DNA of 64,000 nucleotides from Sinorhizobium sp. A49 (GCF_002002725.1 NZ_MUNW01000039.1:1-64000); one strand, 5' to 3'. Numbered from the stretch's first letter, positions 43,912-52,609 are shown. The notes: generated by a model from the letters alone, not told the origin. Translations and numbers: made by a program.

Positions 43912-44367
43912 ACCAGCGCCGGCACCCTCTCCACGCGCAGGGGCTCGGTGTCGCTCTTCCTGCACCTCGACGATGGTGGCGCCGGCTTGTCACCGCAGCC
44001 ACGCGCCGGTTAAAATCTCCAACCATGACTAAAGCTGGCGGCGACGAAATGACGAAGACCCGTCCGCTCCCGCGCGCGATATCGATGTCTCGAAAGCGCA
44101 CGCCGTCAAATTCGCTCCTCATTCTGCCGATCGCAATTCTGCGGGCGAAAGTGGGGATCCATCCGACCGTTCGCGACCGGCCTTAGGAACAATACCCGAC
44201 CACTCTTGCGACCCGGTTTGAGCGGGCTTCTGTGCGAGTGGGTTTCCGATGTGGACTGAATGGCTGTGCAGTAACTGTGCGACAGCTTCAAAAAAATGAG
44301 ATGCCCGCCCGGCCGCGGAGCGTGGGCGTTTCTCGACAAACTCTGTCTAAACGGTTGCAAAATGTGG

Positions 44368-44392
44368 GGAACCGATTGTGCGTTGTGCCGTT
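44368..44392 (+). promoter_or_regulatory. RpoE2/EcfG-type promoter, consensus match
   Basis: GGAAC at 44368-44372, 16 bases, CGTT at 44389-44392, which matches the full rhizobial general-stress pattern. It lies 50 bp before the small exported protein at 44442. Confidence 0.65.
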
Positions 44393-44441
44393 CACTCCTT
44401 GTGGAAACCGGCATCGTGCCGGCGAATGGAGAACCATCGTT

Positions 44442-44693
44442 ATGTTGAAACCAATCGCTACTCTCGCCTTTGTCGCCGCCTTGGCCTCCCCTGCATTTGC
44501 ACAGACCAATGTCGTCTGTGACGAGGCGTCGATCATGAGGGCCGAACAGCAGATCGCGCAGATCAACGACGGCACCAAGAAAATCGAGTCTGCCAAGGAG
44601 TTGACCATGGCAAAGGACGCCATGACGGCAAATGACCTGGAGAAGTGTAAGTCACACCTGGGCAATGCGATCAAGGGCATGGATGCCATGTAG
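44442..44693 (+). CDS. Small exported protein, probably stress-induced
   Basis: An 83-residue protein with a clear signal peptide (MLKPIATLAFVAALASPAFA, cleavage before QTN). The mature part, about 62 residues, has two Cys residues (CDEAS and LEKCKSHL) that could form a disulfide, and a helical, charged composition. I do not know its family. ATG 44442 is preceded by GGAGAA. The consensus stress promoter 50 bp upstream is the best clue to its role. Confidence 0.65.
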   Translation: MLKPIATLAFVAALASPAFAQTNVVCDEASIMRAEQQIAQINDGTKKIESAKELTMAKDAMTANDLEKCKSHLGNAIKGMDAM

Positions 44694-44734
44694 AACCTGA
44701 CGCGGGGCGGCGTTCTGTCTCCCCGCGTTCGCTT

Positions 44735-44950
44735 GTGCAGAACCTTTCGGGAAGCCCTCCGACATGGCGCAAAATATTGCGGCACAACAACAAGAGACAC
44801 TCTTCTTCTCTGTCAGCGACTGACTTCGAGGCGGTTTATAATCTGAGCGCCAGCCACGCTCTGAAGCTCTGCACCCGCTTCGGGCCGATGCAATCGAAGC
44901 TCGATACGTTAACGCACGTTGTTCGCCAGGGAATAAACTCGATGCCGTGA
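44735..44950 (+). CDS. DUF3606-like small protein, start uncertain
   Basis: The frame contains ATDFEAVYNLSASHALKLCT then RFGPMQSKLDTLTHVV, which lines up with FIEAYHLAPLEAREIFARIG and PYKVDLDQAMKA of the protein at 43714. No good ribosome site or ATG starts this frame. An ATG at 44764 opens the neighbouring frame (MAQNIAAQQQETLFFSVSD) and stops at 44821, just where similarity begins, so a single-base frameshift may separate the true N-terminus. Possibly broken. Confidence 0.35.
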   Translation: MQNLSGSPPTWRKILRHNNKRHSSSLSATDFEAVYNLSASHALKLCTRFGPMQSKLDTLTHVVRQGINSMP

Positions 44951-45039
44951 TCCGGCATGTGCTTCACCGGATTTCGGGACGCTGGAGGAGAGACACAATG
45001 CCCGAGCAAGACTTGTCCGCTTACCGACATTTCAGCTAT

Positions 45040-46566
45040 TCAATGGATTTCGATTTCCGCAGTGAAAACCGTGCCGTTTCGGCGCTCATAGAGGAACTCG
45101 CCTCGAAGCTGGCCCACGACTCCCTCGACAATACGCATACCCATTCCTTTGACGGCCGCGCCTTTGTCAAATCCGACGCCGTTATCGGCAATCACCAGGC
45201 AGGCCCGTTTGTTTTGGAGTGATCGCAACGCCACAGTGATGCCCCCACTACGGCCATTCGGGAACGCGTACTTGAGCGCATTTGTAACCACCTCGTTCGT
45301 CAGGAGCGCAAGCGGCGTTGCGTGGTCTGCCGCGATGTCGATATTTTCAAGTTCATAATTGACACTAACGCGGTCGCCGCAGGCGATCAGCAGTTTGTCC
45401 ACTACTGCGGGTATCAACTCCCGGGTGGACACCGTCGTGAACTGATCGCGGCTGTAGATCTGCTCATGGACCGCCACCATCGCTGCAATTCGGTCGAGGA
45501 GAGATTGCTGCATAGGCTTGGGGAGTTGCTGGGTCCGGATCAGCGATTGGACGGATTGAAAGTTGTTTTTGACGCGGTGATGAATTTCGCGCATCAAAAG
45601 TTGGTTCTCATCCAGCGCCGCAGTAAGGCGCTCGGATTTGGCCGCATCTATGCTCAGCAGATACTTGATCCACGCACCTGCGGCCAACAATCCCACCACT
45701 GCAAGCAGAAGCACTGTTCCCGCGATGAAGACATCGTTCCAGAACCGCACCATGCCTGCGCTCCGTTCAGCCGACCCGACCGCTACGAAGTCCGTTCCTT
45801 CAACGACCGTATATCCAACGATACGGGAGACGCCGTCGGCGGGAGACACGGCCTGATAAGTCCCGGAGGGAGCGTCCGGCAGGAGATCGGTGAAGAGTGT
45901 GTACTTGCTCATGTCAAGGGGGCCTGCGGGCGCAGGATACCGGGCGACCAGTTGCCCATCTCGGCGTATGATACCAACTGTCGAACCTTCACCAAGGTCG
46001 ACCGTTTCCCAGACCGCCGCCAGTACCTTACCCTGGAAGGCTACGGTCGCTACGCCGGCGAATTCACCCTTCCGATCCAAGCGTCGACTGAAGACGAAAA
46101 TTTGCTCCCCGGTAAGCCGACTGACCAGTAGGTTGGATACATGTGTCGTTGCCCCCCTTGCCAATTCCGAGAAATAGGGGCGGTCGGTGATGTTCATCGG
46201 CTTGATGGCTGGATCCGTCGAATACAATGTATTCCCGTTGCGATCCACGACATAGGCCTGAACCCCGCCCGGGAGGTCGGCGACCGCACCATTGATGTCG
46301 CGAACTGTGTCGGTGGCAATGCCGATATCCGGTCCCAAGGATTCGTCGATGCGTTGAAGTGCCTGCCAGGCGAGCGCGTCGATCCAGGCCACGTTTGTAG
46401 CCACGATCTTGGCGGCGGCAGTCGCTCGCTCTTCGATGCGCCTGACCGAAGCCGAGTAACTCACATGCAGCCAAAGGCCGAGAAGGATGAGAAGTGCGGC
46501 AAACATGGCCGCAATTACGGCTGTGGCCGCCGTCGCAACAGTCGGCGTACCCGGTTTGATGATCAT
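45040..46566 (-). CDS. HisKA_2-family sensor histidine kinase, membrane-bound
   Basis: A kinase of about 508 residues. A membrane helix (about 15-38) and a second one (about 278-302) enclose a periplasmic sensor region of dCache type (GVQAYVVDRNGNTLYSTDPA, NITDRPYFSELARG, FVFSRRLDRKGEFAGV). The phosphorylation motif REIHHRVKNNFQSVQSLIR (His329/330) defines HisKA_2, and the ATPase part has NEVVTNALKYAFP and VIADNGVGFD. Kinases of this class feed the PhyR general-stress pathway in Alphaproteobacteria. No response regulator is adjacent. ATG 46566 is preferred over a start at 46584. Confidence 0.87.
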   Translation of the reverse strand: MIIKPGTPTVATAATAVIAAMFAALLILLGLWLHVSYSASVRRIEERATAAAKIVATNVAWIDALAWQALQRIDESLGPDIGIATDTVRDINGAVADLPGGVQAYVVDRNGNTLYSTDPAIKPMNITDRPYFSELARGATTHVSNLLVSRLTGEQIFVFSRRLDRKGEFAGVATVAFQGKVLAAVWETVDLGEGSTVGIIRRDGQLVARYPAPAGPLDMSKYTLFTDLLPDAPSGTYQAVSPADGVSRIVGYTVVEGTDFVAVGSAERSAGMVRFWNDVFIAGTVLLLAVVGLLAAGAWIKYLLSIDAAKSERLTAALDENQLLMREIHHRVKNNFQSVQSLIRTQQLPKPMQQSLLDRIAAMVAVHEQIYSRDQFTTVSTRELIPAVVDKLLIACGDRVSVNYELENIDIAADHATPLALLTNEVVTNALKYAFPNGRSGGITVALRSLQNKRACLVIADNGVGFDKGAAVKGMGMRIVEGVVGQLRGEFLYERRNGTVFTAEIEIH

Positions 46567-46974
46567 TTGACCTCTGCTTCGCACAATCCCCCAGAGCGAG
46601 CATTATCCGACGCGTCGGTGGTTGTCACTTGTCGCCGTTGCGCCAGATCAAATCACTTTCCGCGAAAATTTCTCGCAATCGACAGACTGCCTTCCCCGAG
46701 ACGATGACCGGCGAGGTCGGACCGTAGCAAAGGATGCCGGCACCTGCGCGCAAACGGTGCCGACTTGCTCAGATCTGCCTCCTTGCCGACTGGGCTCTTG
46801 AGCGAGGACAGGGTGCTTAAGGTCGGTCAAGCGGGTCTTCGCCCGCGTCCACGATGTCGAGGGCTCGCATCGGACGTTTGCTGCGCTAGGCACCCCTGAT
46901 TTGGGTTCAAAAGCCCCAGAAGCCCTGTTCGCCGGAGGTTGTATGAGATAAGGCCGCGATGTCGCCCGGCCCCT

Positions 46975-47116
46975 TCCCGGACCACCAAAGGACATCCTGA
47001 CCGGCTTCATCGGAGGTGAAGACAAGGCGCGGGGACGGCCCGTGGGGCTTGCCATCGATCGGCAGGGTGCGCTTTTCGTCGGCAACGTAATCTGGCGGGT
47101 GACGCCGGCCAACTGA
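46975..47116 (+). pseudogene. L-sorbosone dehydrogenase-like 3' remnant
   Basis: The plus strand reads [20 protein letters not shown] followed by [20 protein letters not shown] and TGA at 47114-47116. It matches the C-terminal blade of PQQ-type sorbosone/glucose dehydrogenases, where a P-V-G-V-A-x-D-x-x-G-A-L-L-V-A-D-D-x-G-N motif occurs; here several residues of that motif are deleted. Upstream the frame is broken. Between 46567 and 46974 nothing else is recognisable. Confidence 0.55.
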
Positions 47117-47154
47117 CCTTCCCCCCGCTTCCGCGGACAGGCCGTCGAAAATTT

Positions 47155-47179
47155 GGAACCGCTTGCCGCGCGCGCCGTT
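47155..47179 (+). promoter_or_regulatory. RpoE2/EcfG-type promoter, consensus match
   Basis: GGAAC at 47155-47159, 16 bases, CGTT at 47176-47179. It lies 72 bp before the gene at 47252 and starts 39 bp past the sorbosone dehydrogenase remnant. Confidence 0.65.
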
Positions 47180-47251
47180 TCCTTCCTGATACGGAAATCC
47201 GAGCCGCCTTCCCACGTAATCAATCGCGGCCGAACGCTGAAGGAGATGCCA

Positions 47252-47704
47252 ATGTCCAACAATGTCCAAGATGGCGGTACCGCAAAGTCCACCGGTGAGA
47301 GCGAAACGGAATTTGGCAGGTCCATGGAAAGCAAGGCCCAGTTTGCCGACGCGCGTCGCCAGGCCACCGATTTCGTAGGGGAAGGCGGCCCCCTCAGCGT
47401 TTACCGCCTGGTGCCGATCGCAGCCGCCAGCGACCCTCGATGGCAAAATGCCCTAAACCAGGGCGAAGTATTGGTCGCCGCCCGTTCATCCGGAGATGCT
47501 CGCGTCGTCGCCGCAGGCTGCGAACTCGATTATATGGAAATCGATGCAGCACCTGCCGAAGGCGTGAGCACGCTGGACGCGAGCGCGTTCCGCGACGAAA
47601 AGCTCTATACCGTGATCGAAGTCGAGCATGCGAAACCAGGATTGGTCCGTGGCCTGATGGAAGGCAACATATCGGTGGCAACGATCAAGCCGGTACAGAT
47701 CTGA
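47252..47704 (+). CDS. Conserved hypothetical protein, probably stress-induced
   Basis: A 150-residue soluble protein. The middle part (YRLVPIAAASDPRWQNALNQ, GEVLVAARSSGDARVVAAGC) and the end (EVEHAKPGLVRGLMEGNISV) suggest a compact alpha/beta fold. I do not recognise the family. ATG 47252 follows AAGGAG at the right distance; an ATG at 47246 is too close. The consensus general-stress promoter upstream suggests induction under stress. Confidence 0.65.
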   Translation: MSNNVQDGGTAKSTGESETEFGRSMESKAQFADARRQATDFVGEGGPLSVYRLVPIAAASDPRWQNALNQGEVLVAARSSGDARVVAAGCELDYMEIDAAPAEGVSTLDASAFRDEKLYTVIEVEHAKPGLVRGLMEGNISVATIKPVQI

Positions 47705-47739
47705 GCCTCCATCCACGCAGCGATTGGTGGTCGGAGATA

Positions 47740-48996
47740 TTATCCTGAAGGCTCTGGGTCTTTAGGCGGCTCCCATCCGAAGACACTGCGTCCGCCGAGC
47801 GACGCTGAGCGGCTAAATTCGCCGGCAACGATTTCCTTGAGATCGGGGCCGGTCACGTAGTGTTCGAGGCGACGCGCCTGCTCATCAAGACGCCGAAGCG
47901 CCTCAAGTTCTTCTGTATATCCGAGCTTGCTCTTCGAGACGGCCGACTTCATCACCCTTGTGGTTTCATCATAGACCTTCAAGGGAACGGGAAACGGATG
48001 ACGATCCTTGCCGCCGTGAGCGAGCGAAAAGCGAGCCGGATCTGAAAAGCGGCACGGCGCGCCGTGAACCACTTCAGCGACCATGGCCAGCGCCTCCACC
48101 GTTCGCGCGCCGACGCCGGGCGTCAGAAGCAGTTCCGGGAAGTCCTTCGGGCCTCGCTCGGATGCAGCAGCGAGTGCTGCATGCAGACGGCTCATGTTGA
48201 CGTCCTTTTCCCGCACGTCGTGATGGACCGGCATCAGCAGATGGGGAAGCGGCAGCTGATCTGGAAGACTCTCGACAGCAGGGTCGGTACGTCTGACTGC
48301 GAGGACTTCGCGAACGATGCGGTCGGGGCCCATATTTGCAAGCAGATCAAGCTGGCTTTCTCGCGACCGTTCCGCCCGTCGGTCAGCAAGATTGACAATG
48401 ACACCTTGGGTGTTGCCTTCAATCGCTGCATGTGGGCTGTCGAGAAAGCTCTCCAGGTTTTCCGACAGCCAGTGATAGCGCCTGGCCTGTCGTTGATCGC
48501 AATTCATGCCTTGCTGGACGACGACCCAATGGCCATCGTCGGTGACGATGAAGCCGTGCAAATAAAGATCGAAACCATCCTGAACCGCGGCACTGTCTAT
48601 CTTGGCAACGAGGCGACTGGTGGTCACGAGATGCTGGGCGTCTAGACCGACCCGATCGCCGATGGCAAGCAACTCTGCCGGAGTTTTGCGCGACTGCGCA
48701 CCGCGCCCACCGCAAACATGGATTCCGAGCTCCGATGATACTGGCGTAAGGCCGCGCTTCAGCGCGCCGATGACGCTGGTGGTGATGCCGGAAGAATGCC
48801 AGTCCATGCCCATGACCGCACCAAACGACTGGAACCAGAAAGGGTGTGCCTTCCGACGCAGAAATTCATCGCGGCTGTAGTGCACGATGATGGTTTCGGT
48901 GATCACGGCCCCGAGCCTGGTCATGCGATCTCCGAGCCACTTGGGCACGCGCCCGCCGTGGAGTGGGAGATCGGCACTACCCGAACGTTTTGCCAT
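47740..48996 (-). CDS. DUF763-domain protein
   Basis: A 418-residue protein matching DUF763: SADLPLHGGRVPKWLGDRMT at the start, FWFQSFGAVMGMDWHSSGIT, ELGIHVCGGRGAQSRKTPAE, VQQGMNCDQRQARRYHWLSE, and LLLTPGVGARTVEALAMVAE with FAHGGKD-like FSLAHGGKDRHPFPVP. The last part resembles a helix-hairpin-helix DNA-binding motif (TPGVGARTVEAL). The family has no proven function; the HhH-like part and the neighbouring repair genes make a nucleic-acid role attractive. I prefer ATG 48996 (MAKRSGSADL) to 49017. Confidence 0.82.
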   Translation of the reverse strand: MAKRSGSADLPLHGGRVPKWLGDRMTRLGAVITETIIVHYSRDEFLRRKAHPFWFQSFGAVMGMDWHSSGITTSVIGALKRGLTPVSSELGIHVCGGRGAQSRKTPAELLAIGDRVGLDAQHLVTTSRLVAKIDSAAVQDGFDLYLHGFIVTDDGHWVVVQQGMNCDQRQARRYHWLSENLESFLDSPHAAIEGNTQGVIVNLADRRAERSRESQLDLLANMGPDRIVREVLAVRRTDPAVESLPDQLPLPHLLMPVHHDVREKDVNMSRLHAALAAASERGPKDFPELLLTPGVGARTVEALAMVAEVVHGAPCRFSDPARFSLAHGGKDRHPFPVPLKVYDETTRVMKSAVSKSKLGYTEELEALRRLDEQARRLEHYVTGPDLKEIVAGEFSRSASLGGRSVFGWEPPKDPEPSG

Positions 48997-49035
48997 GAGT
49001 TTGTCCTGTCGACACACAATGACTGAGGGTGGGCT

Positions 49036-49836
49036 TTAGCATTTGCGGCTCAGAAGTTCGACCGTGAAACGGACGGTCGCAGGCTGGATGGGTAAGAAGC
49101 TCGGCTGCCTTTTCGTTGGCCAAAAGGAGAAAGCGGAAAAATCCTGATGTTCTCCATCCCCATCGCGTCCGCTTGGCACAGCCTGCGACCTTTTTAGGGA
49201 ACTCAATCGCCGCTGGAATGTTCCGCCTTCAAGTTGCGCGATCGATTGTCGGTACTCATTTTGCTCGAAATCTGGCAACGGGAAAGGCTCGGGAAATCTG
49301 CGGCTCAAATAACGCGAACCCTTTGCGCCGAAGCGCCACGGTCGATCGACCGCCTGGCTGATGCCGACCCGCGGGCCTTGACATAATTCGACCATGCCGC
49401 GACCCGCTGAAAGCCGGAACGGCGCAGAAGAGAGCGAAAGCCCATCAAGCTTCTGCGACACCGCGAGAGCCTGGCAGAGCCGCCCCGGGCCGGCACAGAG
49501 AAGATAGGCGTTGGCGGTTGCACGCCGCTGACGCATTGTTTCTATGCCAATGGTCGGTTCAAGTGCCCGGATCAGTACTGCGCTGCCTGTTTCGCAGACA
49601 AAGTTCAGGCACCAATGCAACCCATAGGACCGGTAGACATAGGCGCTGCTGGCCGGACCGAACATCGCGGCATTTCTTTTCGTCCGTCCCTTATGGCTGT
49701 GGGATGCGGCATCTGCCATTGTATAGGCTTCCGTTTCGACGATGATGCCGCCGACGCCGTCGACTTCAAACTCGGTCCCTATCAAGGCCTCGGCAACGCC
49801 AACAGCGTCCCGATTGAAAAACGCGGGCGAGATCAA
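49036..49836 (-). CDS. 3-methyladenine DNA glycosylase (AAG/MPG family)
   Basis: A glycosylase that removes alkylated purines. ISPAFFNRDAVGVAEALIGT opens the domain; GGIIVETEAYTMADAASHSH carries the catalytic Glu; GRTKRNAAMFGPASSAYVYR and SYGLHWCLNFVCETGSAVLI follow. I start at TTG 49836, which has GGAAG seven bases upstream; the frame runs on to 50178 but that part is not protein-like. The family normally ends soon after PWRFGAKGSRYLSRRFP, yet here about 75 more residues follow without similarity, so the original stop codon may be lost. Confidence 0.82.
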   Translation of the reverse strand: MISPAFFNRDAVGVAEALIGTEFEVDGVGGIIVETEAYTMADAASHSHKGRTKRNAAMFGPASSAYVYRSYGLHWCLNFVCETGSAVLIRALEPTIGIETMRQRRATANAYLLCAGPGRLCQALAVSQKLDGLSLSSAPFRLSAGRGMVELCQGPRVGISQAVDRPWRFGAKGSRYLSRRFPEPFPLPDFEQNEYRQSIAQLEGGTFQRRLSSLKRSQAVPSGRDGDGEHQDFSAFSFWPTKRQPSFLPIQPATVRFTVELLSRKC

Positions 49837-50233
49837 CGATGTTCTTCCTTTCCTGAAGCCGCCCCAATTCGAATTCCAAGGGGATTTCGCGCAAACCGGG
49901 CGCCAGATCCTAGTGGGGATAAGCAGGTTCTCCGCGCGGACGCGATATGGTTTTGTTCCGTCAGCGTCTGGCTGATGAAAAACTGACGCGCCTGGCTCTA
50001 ATGATCCGAGAAGCTTTCGGCTCCCATCCGCACCTTCGCACCGGTTTCCGGCATTCTGAAGTGGCGGTAACCGCTGTTCGCGGGCTTCAGCGGCGCTTCG
50101 TCCAACGGAGGCCGACGGGGTTGCCGTATAGGTATGCTCCTCATCCACGTGTGAGACTTGATGGTTTCTTGCATACACCCACTGACCTAACTTGCTGCGC
50201 CAACGATCGTATTAGGGCCGCGGCTCGCGTTCG
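49837..50233. other. Region upstream of the glycosylase, no gene seen
   Basis: Open frames on both strands here lack family similarity. The minus-strand one is only the 5' extension of the glycosylase frame. A GTTCC near 49952 has no matching stress-promoter partner. Confidence 0.4.
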
Positions 50234-50539
50234 CTAGCGTCTCGACGCACCCCAGAGGTATCCGATGACGCCGGCCGCGATCAGGATCGGGGCAAGATGG
50301 CTCCTGATCCTGTTCTGCGTCGTTTCAAGAAGAATGGCCGCCTCCGTTACAGCCAATCGAGACGTTCCTGAAATAATCGACCCGAGCTCCCCGCGCAGGT
50401 TCGCAATTTCTGCTCGCAGCGCCTCGAGCTGAGCCTGTGGGGTCAAAGTGGCATTGCTTTCGGAAATGGTCTCCACCACCTCATCGACAACCCCCGCTCG
50501 GGTGACATTGTCACCGGTTTCGTAGCCACTGTGACCCAT
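50234..50539 (-). CDS. Small membrane-anchored protein, probably stress-induced
   Basis: A 101-residue protein: N-terminal soluble part, a helical heptad-like stretch (TPQAQLEALRAEIANLRGEL), then a C-terminal membrane segment (HLAPILIAAGVIGYLWGASR). The layout is that of YqjD/ElaB-type tail-anchored proteins, though I see no clear sequence match. I chose ATG 50539 (MGHSGYETGD) with GAGGAGA upstream. A consensus RpoE2 promoter lies 36 bp before it on the same strand. Confidence 0.65.
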   Translation of the reverse strand: MGHSGYETGDNVTRAGVVDEVVETISESNATLTPQAQLEALRAEIANLRGELGSIISGTSRLAVTEAAILLETTQNRIRSHLAPILIAAGVIGYLWGASRR

Positions 50540-50574
50540 GAGCCGTCTCCTCTCGCGTGAAGGCGATGCCACCC

Positions 50575-50599
50575 AACGGTGGAGACATGGCATTGTTCC
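50575..50599 (-). promoter_or_regulatory. RpoE2/EcfG-type promoter, consensus match
   Basis: On the minus strand GGAAC (50599-50595), 16 bases, CGTT (50578-50575). It is correctly placed for the small membrane protein starting at 50539. Confidence 0.65.
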
Positions 50600-50778
50600 C
50601 CAAGCCTTAGCAAAGGTCTGAGAGCGAACCGCGGCTGGGCGCCACAGCCGCACCAGTGCGCGTCTGTGGGGAGAAATCTGCTCCCGCATCACGCACGCAG
50701 TGAGGCACGTGGCGAACCGCCGGCTTTGCTCCCGCTCAGCATTTACTTGTCTGGCCACCCATTCCGGCGACGATTTAG

Positions 50779-50803
50779 GGAACAATGACGCTGGTTCAGA
50801 CTT
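50779..50803 (+). promoter_or_regulatory. RpoE2/EcfG-type promoter
   Basis: GGAAC at 50779-50783, 18 bases, TT at 50802-50803. It lies 27 bp before the DUF6894 gene, close enough to serve as its promoter. Confidence 0.6.
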
Positions 50804-50829
50804 TCCTTTCGAGCGGAGGTTGAGTCCAG

Positions 50830-51066
50830 ATGACGCGTTACTTCTTTGATCTTAACAATGGTGACGGCAAGACGGTCGACGAAGAGGGCCAGGAACTCGG
50901 TTCGCGCAACGCGATCATGCAAGAAGTCACCCGCATCCTCGTGGATGTTGCTCGGGATGAATTGGCTGTTGGCCAGGGCACTGAAATTTCAGTGTCGGTG
51001 CGCACTGACGTCGGTAAGGCCGTTTCGGTCGCTACCCTGACTTTTGAGAACGAGTGGCTCGATTGA
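50830..51066 (+). CDS. DUF6894 small protein, probably stress-induced
   Basis: A 78-residue protein, MTRYFFDLNNGDGKTVDEEG, ELGSRNAIMQEVTRILVDVA, VSVRTDVGKAVSVATLTFEN. Y-F-F-D-L-x-N-G followed by a D-x-x-G-x-E-L turn is characteristic of DUF6894, a common small protein of rhizobia without known function. GGAGG precedes ATG 50830. The RpoE2-type promoter just upstream fits its frequent appearance in general-stress regulons. Confidence 0.8.
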   Translation: MTRYFFDLNNGDGKTVDEEGQELGSRNAIMQEVTRILVDVARDELAVGQGTEISVSVRTDVGKAVSVATLTFENEWLD

Positions 51067-51226
51067 CGGTCGCGGATTGATGTTGGCGCTCTGCGATCGA
51101 CAGACCCATGAGCTGGGCGCCTCTGGTCACATTAGTGCGATATGCCCTAATCGGGGACTTCCAGTCCGCTGTCGATCCTGCCGGGCTGCAATCCCGAACG
51201 CTTAAGGCAATCAAAGTAGCTAAGCC

Positions 51227-51559
51227 CTAACTTTCGTCCGGGAGACGCGTCACCGGTGCCGCCACGAGTTTCTCCTTTGCGCCGGAACCCGCGCTCGATG
51301 GCGTCGACCCCTTGACGAGAATGCTCGATGTTTGGGCGTCGACCGCCGTCAGCGTCGTGCGCACAGCGTCTTCGATCTTCCGGCTGACTGCATCGGCATC
51401 GACCCCCGGAAATACCGAGATCCTGCTCTTCAACCCGTCGCGCAGTGGTGCGAACTGGAATCCGCCACGCCTGGCGATGCGAAGCGTTTCCTCTCGGCGC
51501 CCGGCGATCGAGGCGATACGCCAGAACGGAGGGCCGCAGGAACACGGTTCGGTTGCCAT
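51227..51559 (-). CDS. Hypothetical protein (110 aa)
   Basis: The minus-strand frame from ATG 51559 (MATEPCSCGPPFW) contains a protein-like stretch RISVFPGVDADAVSRKIEDA and VRTTLTAVDAQTSSILVKGS. Another minus-strand frame ends with a TGA two bases before this ATG (VFEVVES, 51562), as in an operon, but its own start lies inside an IS66 remnant. I do not recognise either. Coding status is uncertain. Confidence 0.35.
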   Translation of the reverse strand: MATEPCSCGPPFWRIASIAGRREETLRIARRGGFQFAPLRDGLKSRISVFPGVDADAVSRKIEDAVRTTLTAVDAQTSSILVKGSTPSSAGSGAKEKLVAAPVTRLPDES

Positions 51560-51811
51560 CGTCACGATTCGACCACTTCGAACACGAACGCATCCTCCGC
51601 CAGATGCAGGCCATCGGCACTGAGGCATTCGTGTCCCATCGGCCCGGCTCCGGTGCAGACATAACTGTTAGCGACGGTCGACCGCCATGTCTCGGCTGCG
51701 ATGTTGCGCAAGTCCTGCGTCAGCGTTTCGGCGCTGGTGCGGATCAGCCGCGGATCGCGAGGCAAGAAGCCTGATGCCGGTGAAACGAAGGCGGACAACG
51801 TTCGCCGATTC

Positions 51812-52018
51812 CGACAGCAACATAGCATACCCATCCTGACCGCTCTCAAGGTATGGCTAGACGAAATCGCGCCGAAGGTTTTGCCGGACACCAAGCTGGG
51901 CGATGCTGTATCCTACACCTGAACCAGTGGGAATATCTGACGCGCTACACAGACGATGGCAGGATGCCGATCAACAACCTATTGGAGAGCGACATCCGAG
52001 TTTTTGCAACCGGACGCG
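51812..52018 (+). mobile_element. IS66-family transposase remnant, frameshifted
   Basis: RQQHSIPILTALKVWLDEIA and PKVLPDTKLGDAVSYT, then after a one-base shift LNQWEYLTRYTDDGRMPINN and LLESDIRVFATGR. This is the TnpC segment just before the IS66 transposase C-terminus. It is a different part of the protein from the remnant at 31000-31263. Its right border coincides with the truncated end of the minus-strand gene at 52587. Confidence 0.75.
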
Positions 52019-52587
52019 GCCAGCCCCACCCACGAAAGTAAGACCGACCGTTCCGGTGGTGAAAGGATTTCCGTTGAACATTGCAATGGTCCCCACGTAA
52101 GCGGGAATCCTCGCGAGATCGATCAAGTTGCCGTTCAGTTGGAAATCAAAGTTTCCATCGTATGGACGCAACTCGTCGACGACCCTGAGCTTTCCGTCGG
52201 AGAGTACTGTTGCTGTACCTACTACTCTATAGGTTTGATGGCCCCAGATATACGAATCGCGGCTCAGCAATCCACTTTTTTGATAGTAGCTGACCAGAGC
52301 TCTATCATTGGGGTCGTATATTGACTGCCCTTGCGCGTTCTTCCCTATAACTTCGCCGAGCGGTATCCTCGTACCGACACTATAGTGAGAGTAAGCTCCA
52401 TTCTTTGCGAAATTGAAATCAGACGCGGAGACGATCCCGGACCTTTTGTCGTAAAAACTGTTCTATCGATATAAGCAGTACCCCCGCCGTTAAAATACTG
52501 CTCCAAAATAGAAGCTGGGGTTGGCATGCCTCCGACGCTCGGCGTCGTATTCAATTCCATACCAAATACAGATAGCTTCCCACTCAT
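52019..52587 (-). pseudogene. Unknown AT-rich gene, frameshifted and cut by IS66
   Basis: ATG 52587 starts MSGKLSVFGMELNTTPSVGG and reads to YIDRTVFTTK near 52450. A missing T in the T5 run there shifts the frame; the continuing frame reads YDKRSGIVSASDFNFAKNGA, YSVGTRIPLGEVIGKNAQGQ, ALVSYYQKSGLLSRDSYIWG, RVVDELRPYDGNFDFQLNGN and NPFTTGTVGLTFVGGAGR, ending at the IS66 border. The family is not recognised. A secreted-toxin C-terminal domain is one possibility. Seven bases separate ORF 52602 from the upstream gene. Confidence 0.5.
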
Positions 52588-52609
52588 TTCGAAATCTCGC
52601 AAATTTTAA

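Noticed and set aside
46648-47446. Long minus-strand frames opposite gene 47252
   Set aside because: They are antisense to a sorbosone dehydrogenase remnant and to a gene with a good ribosome site and promoter.
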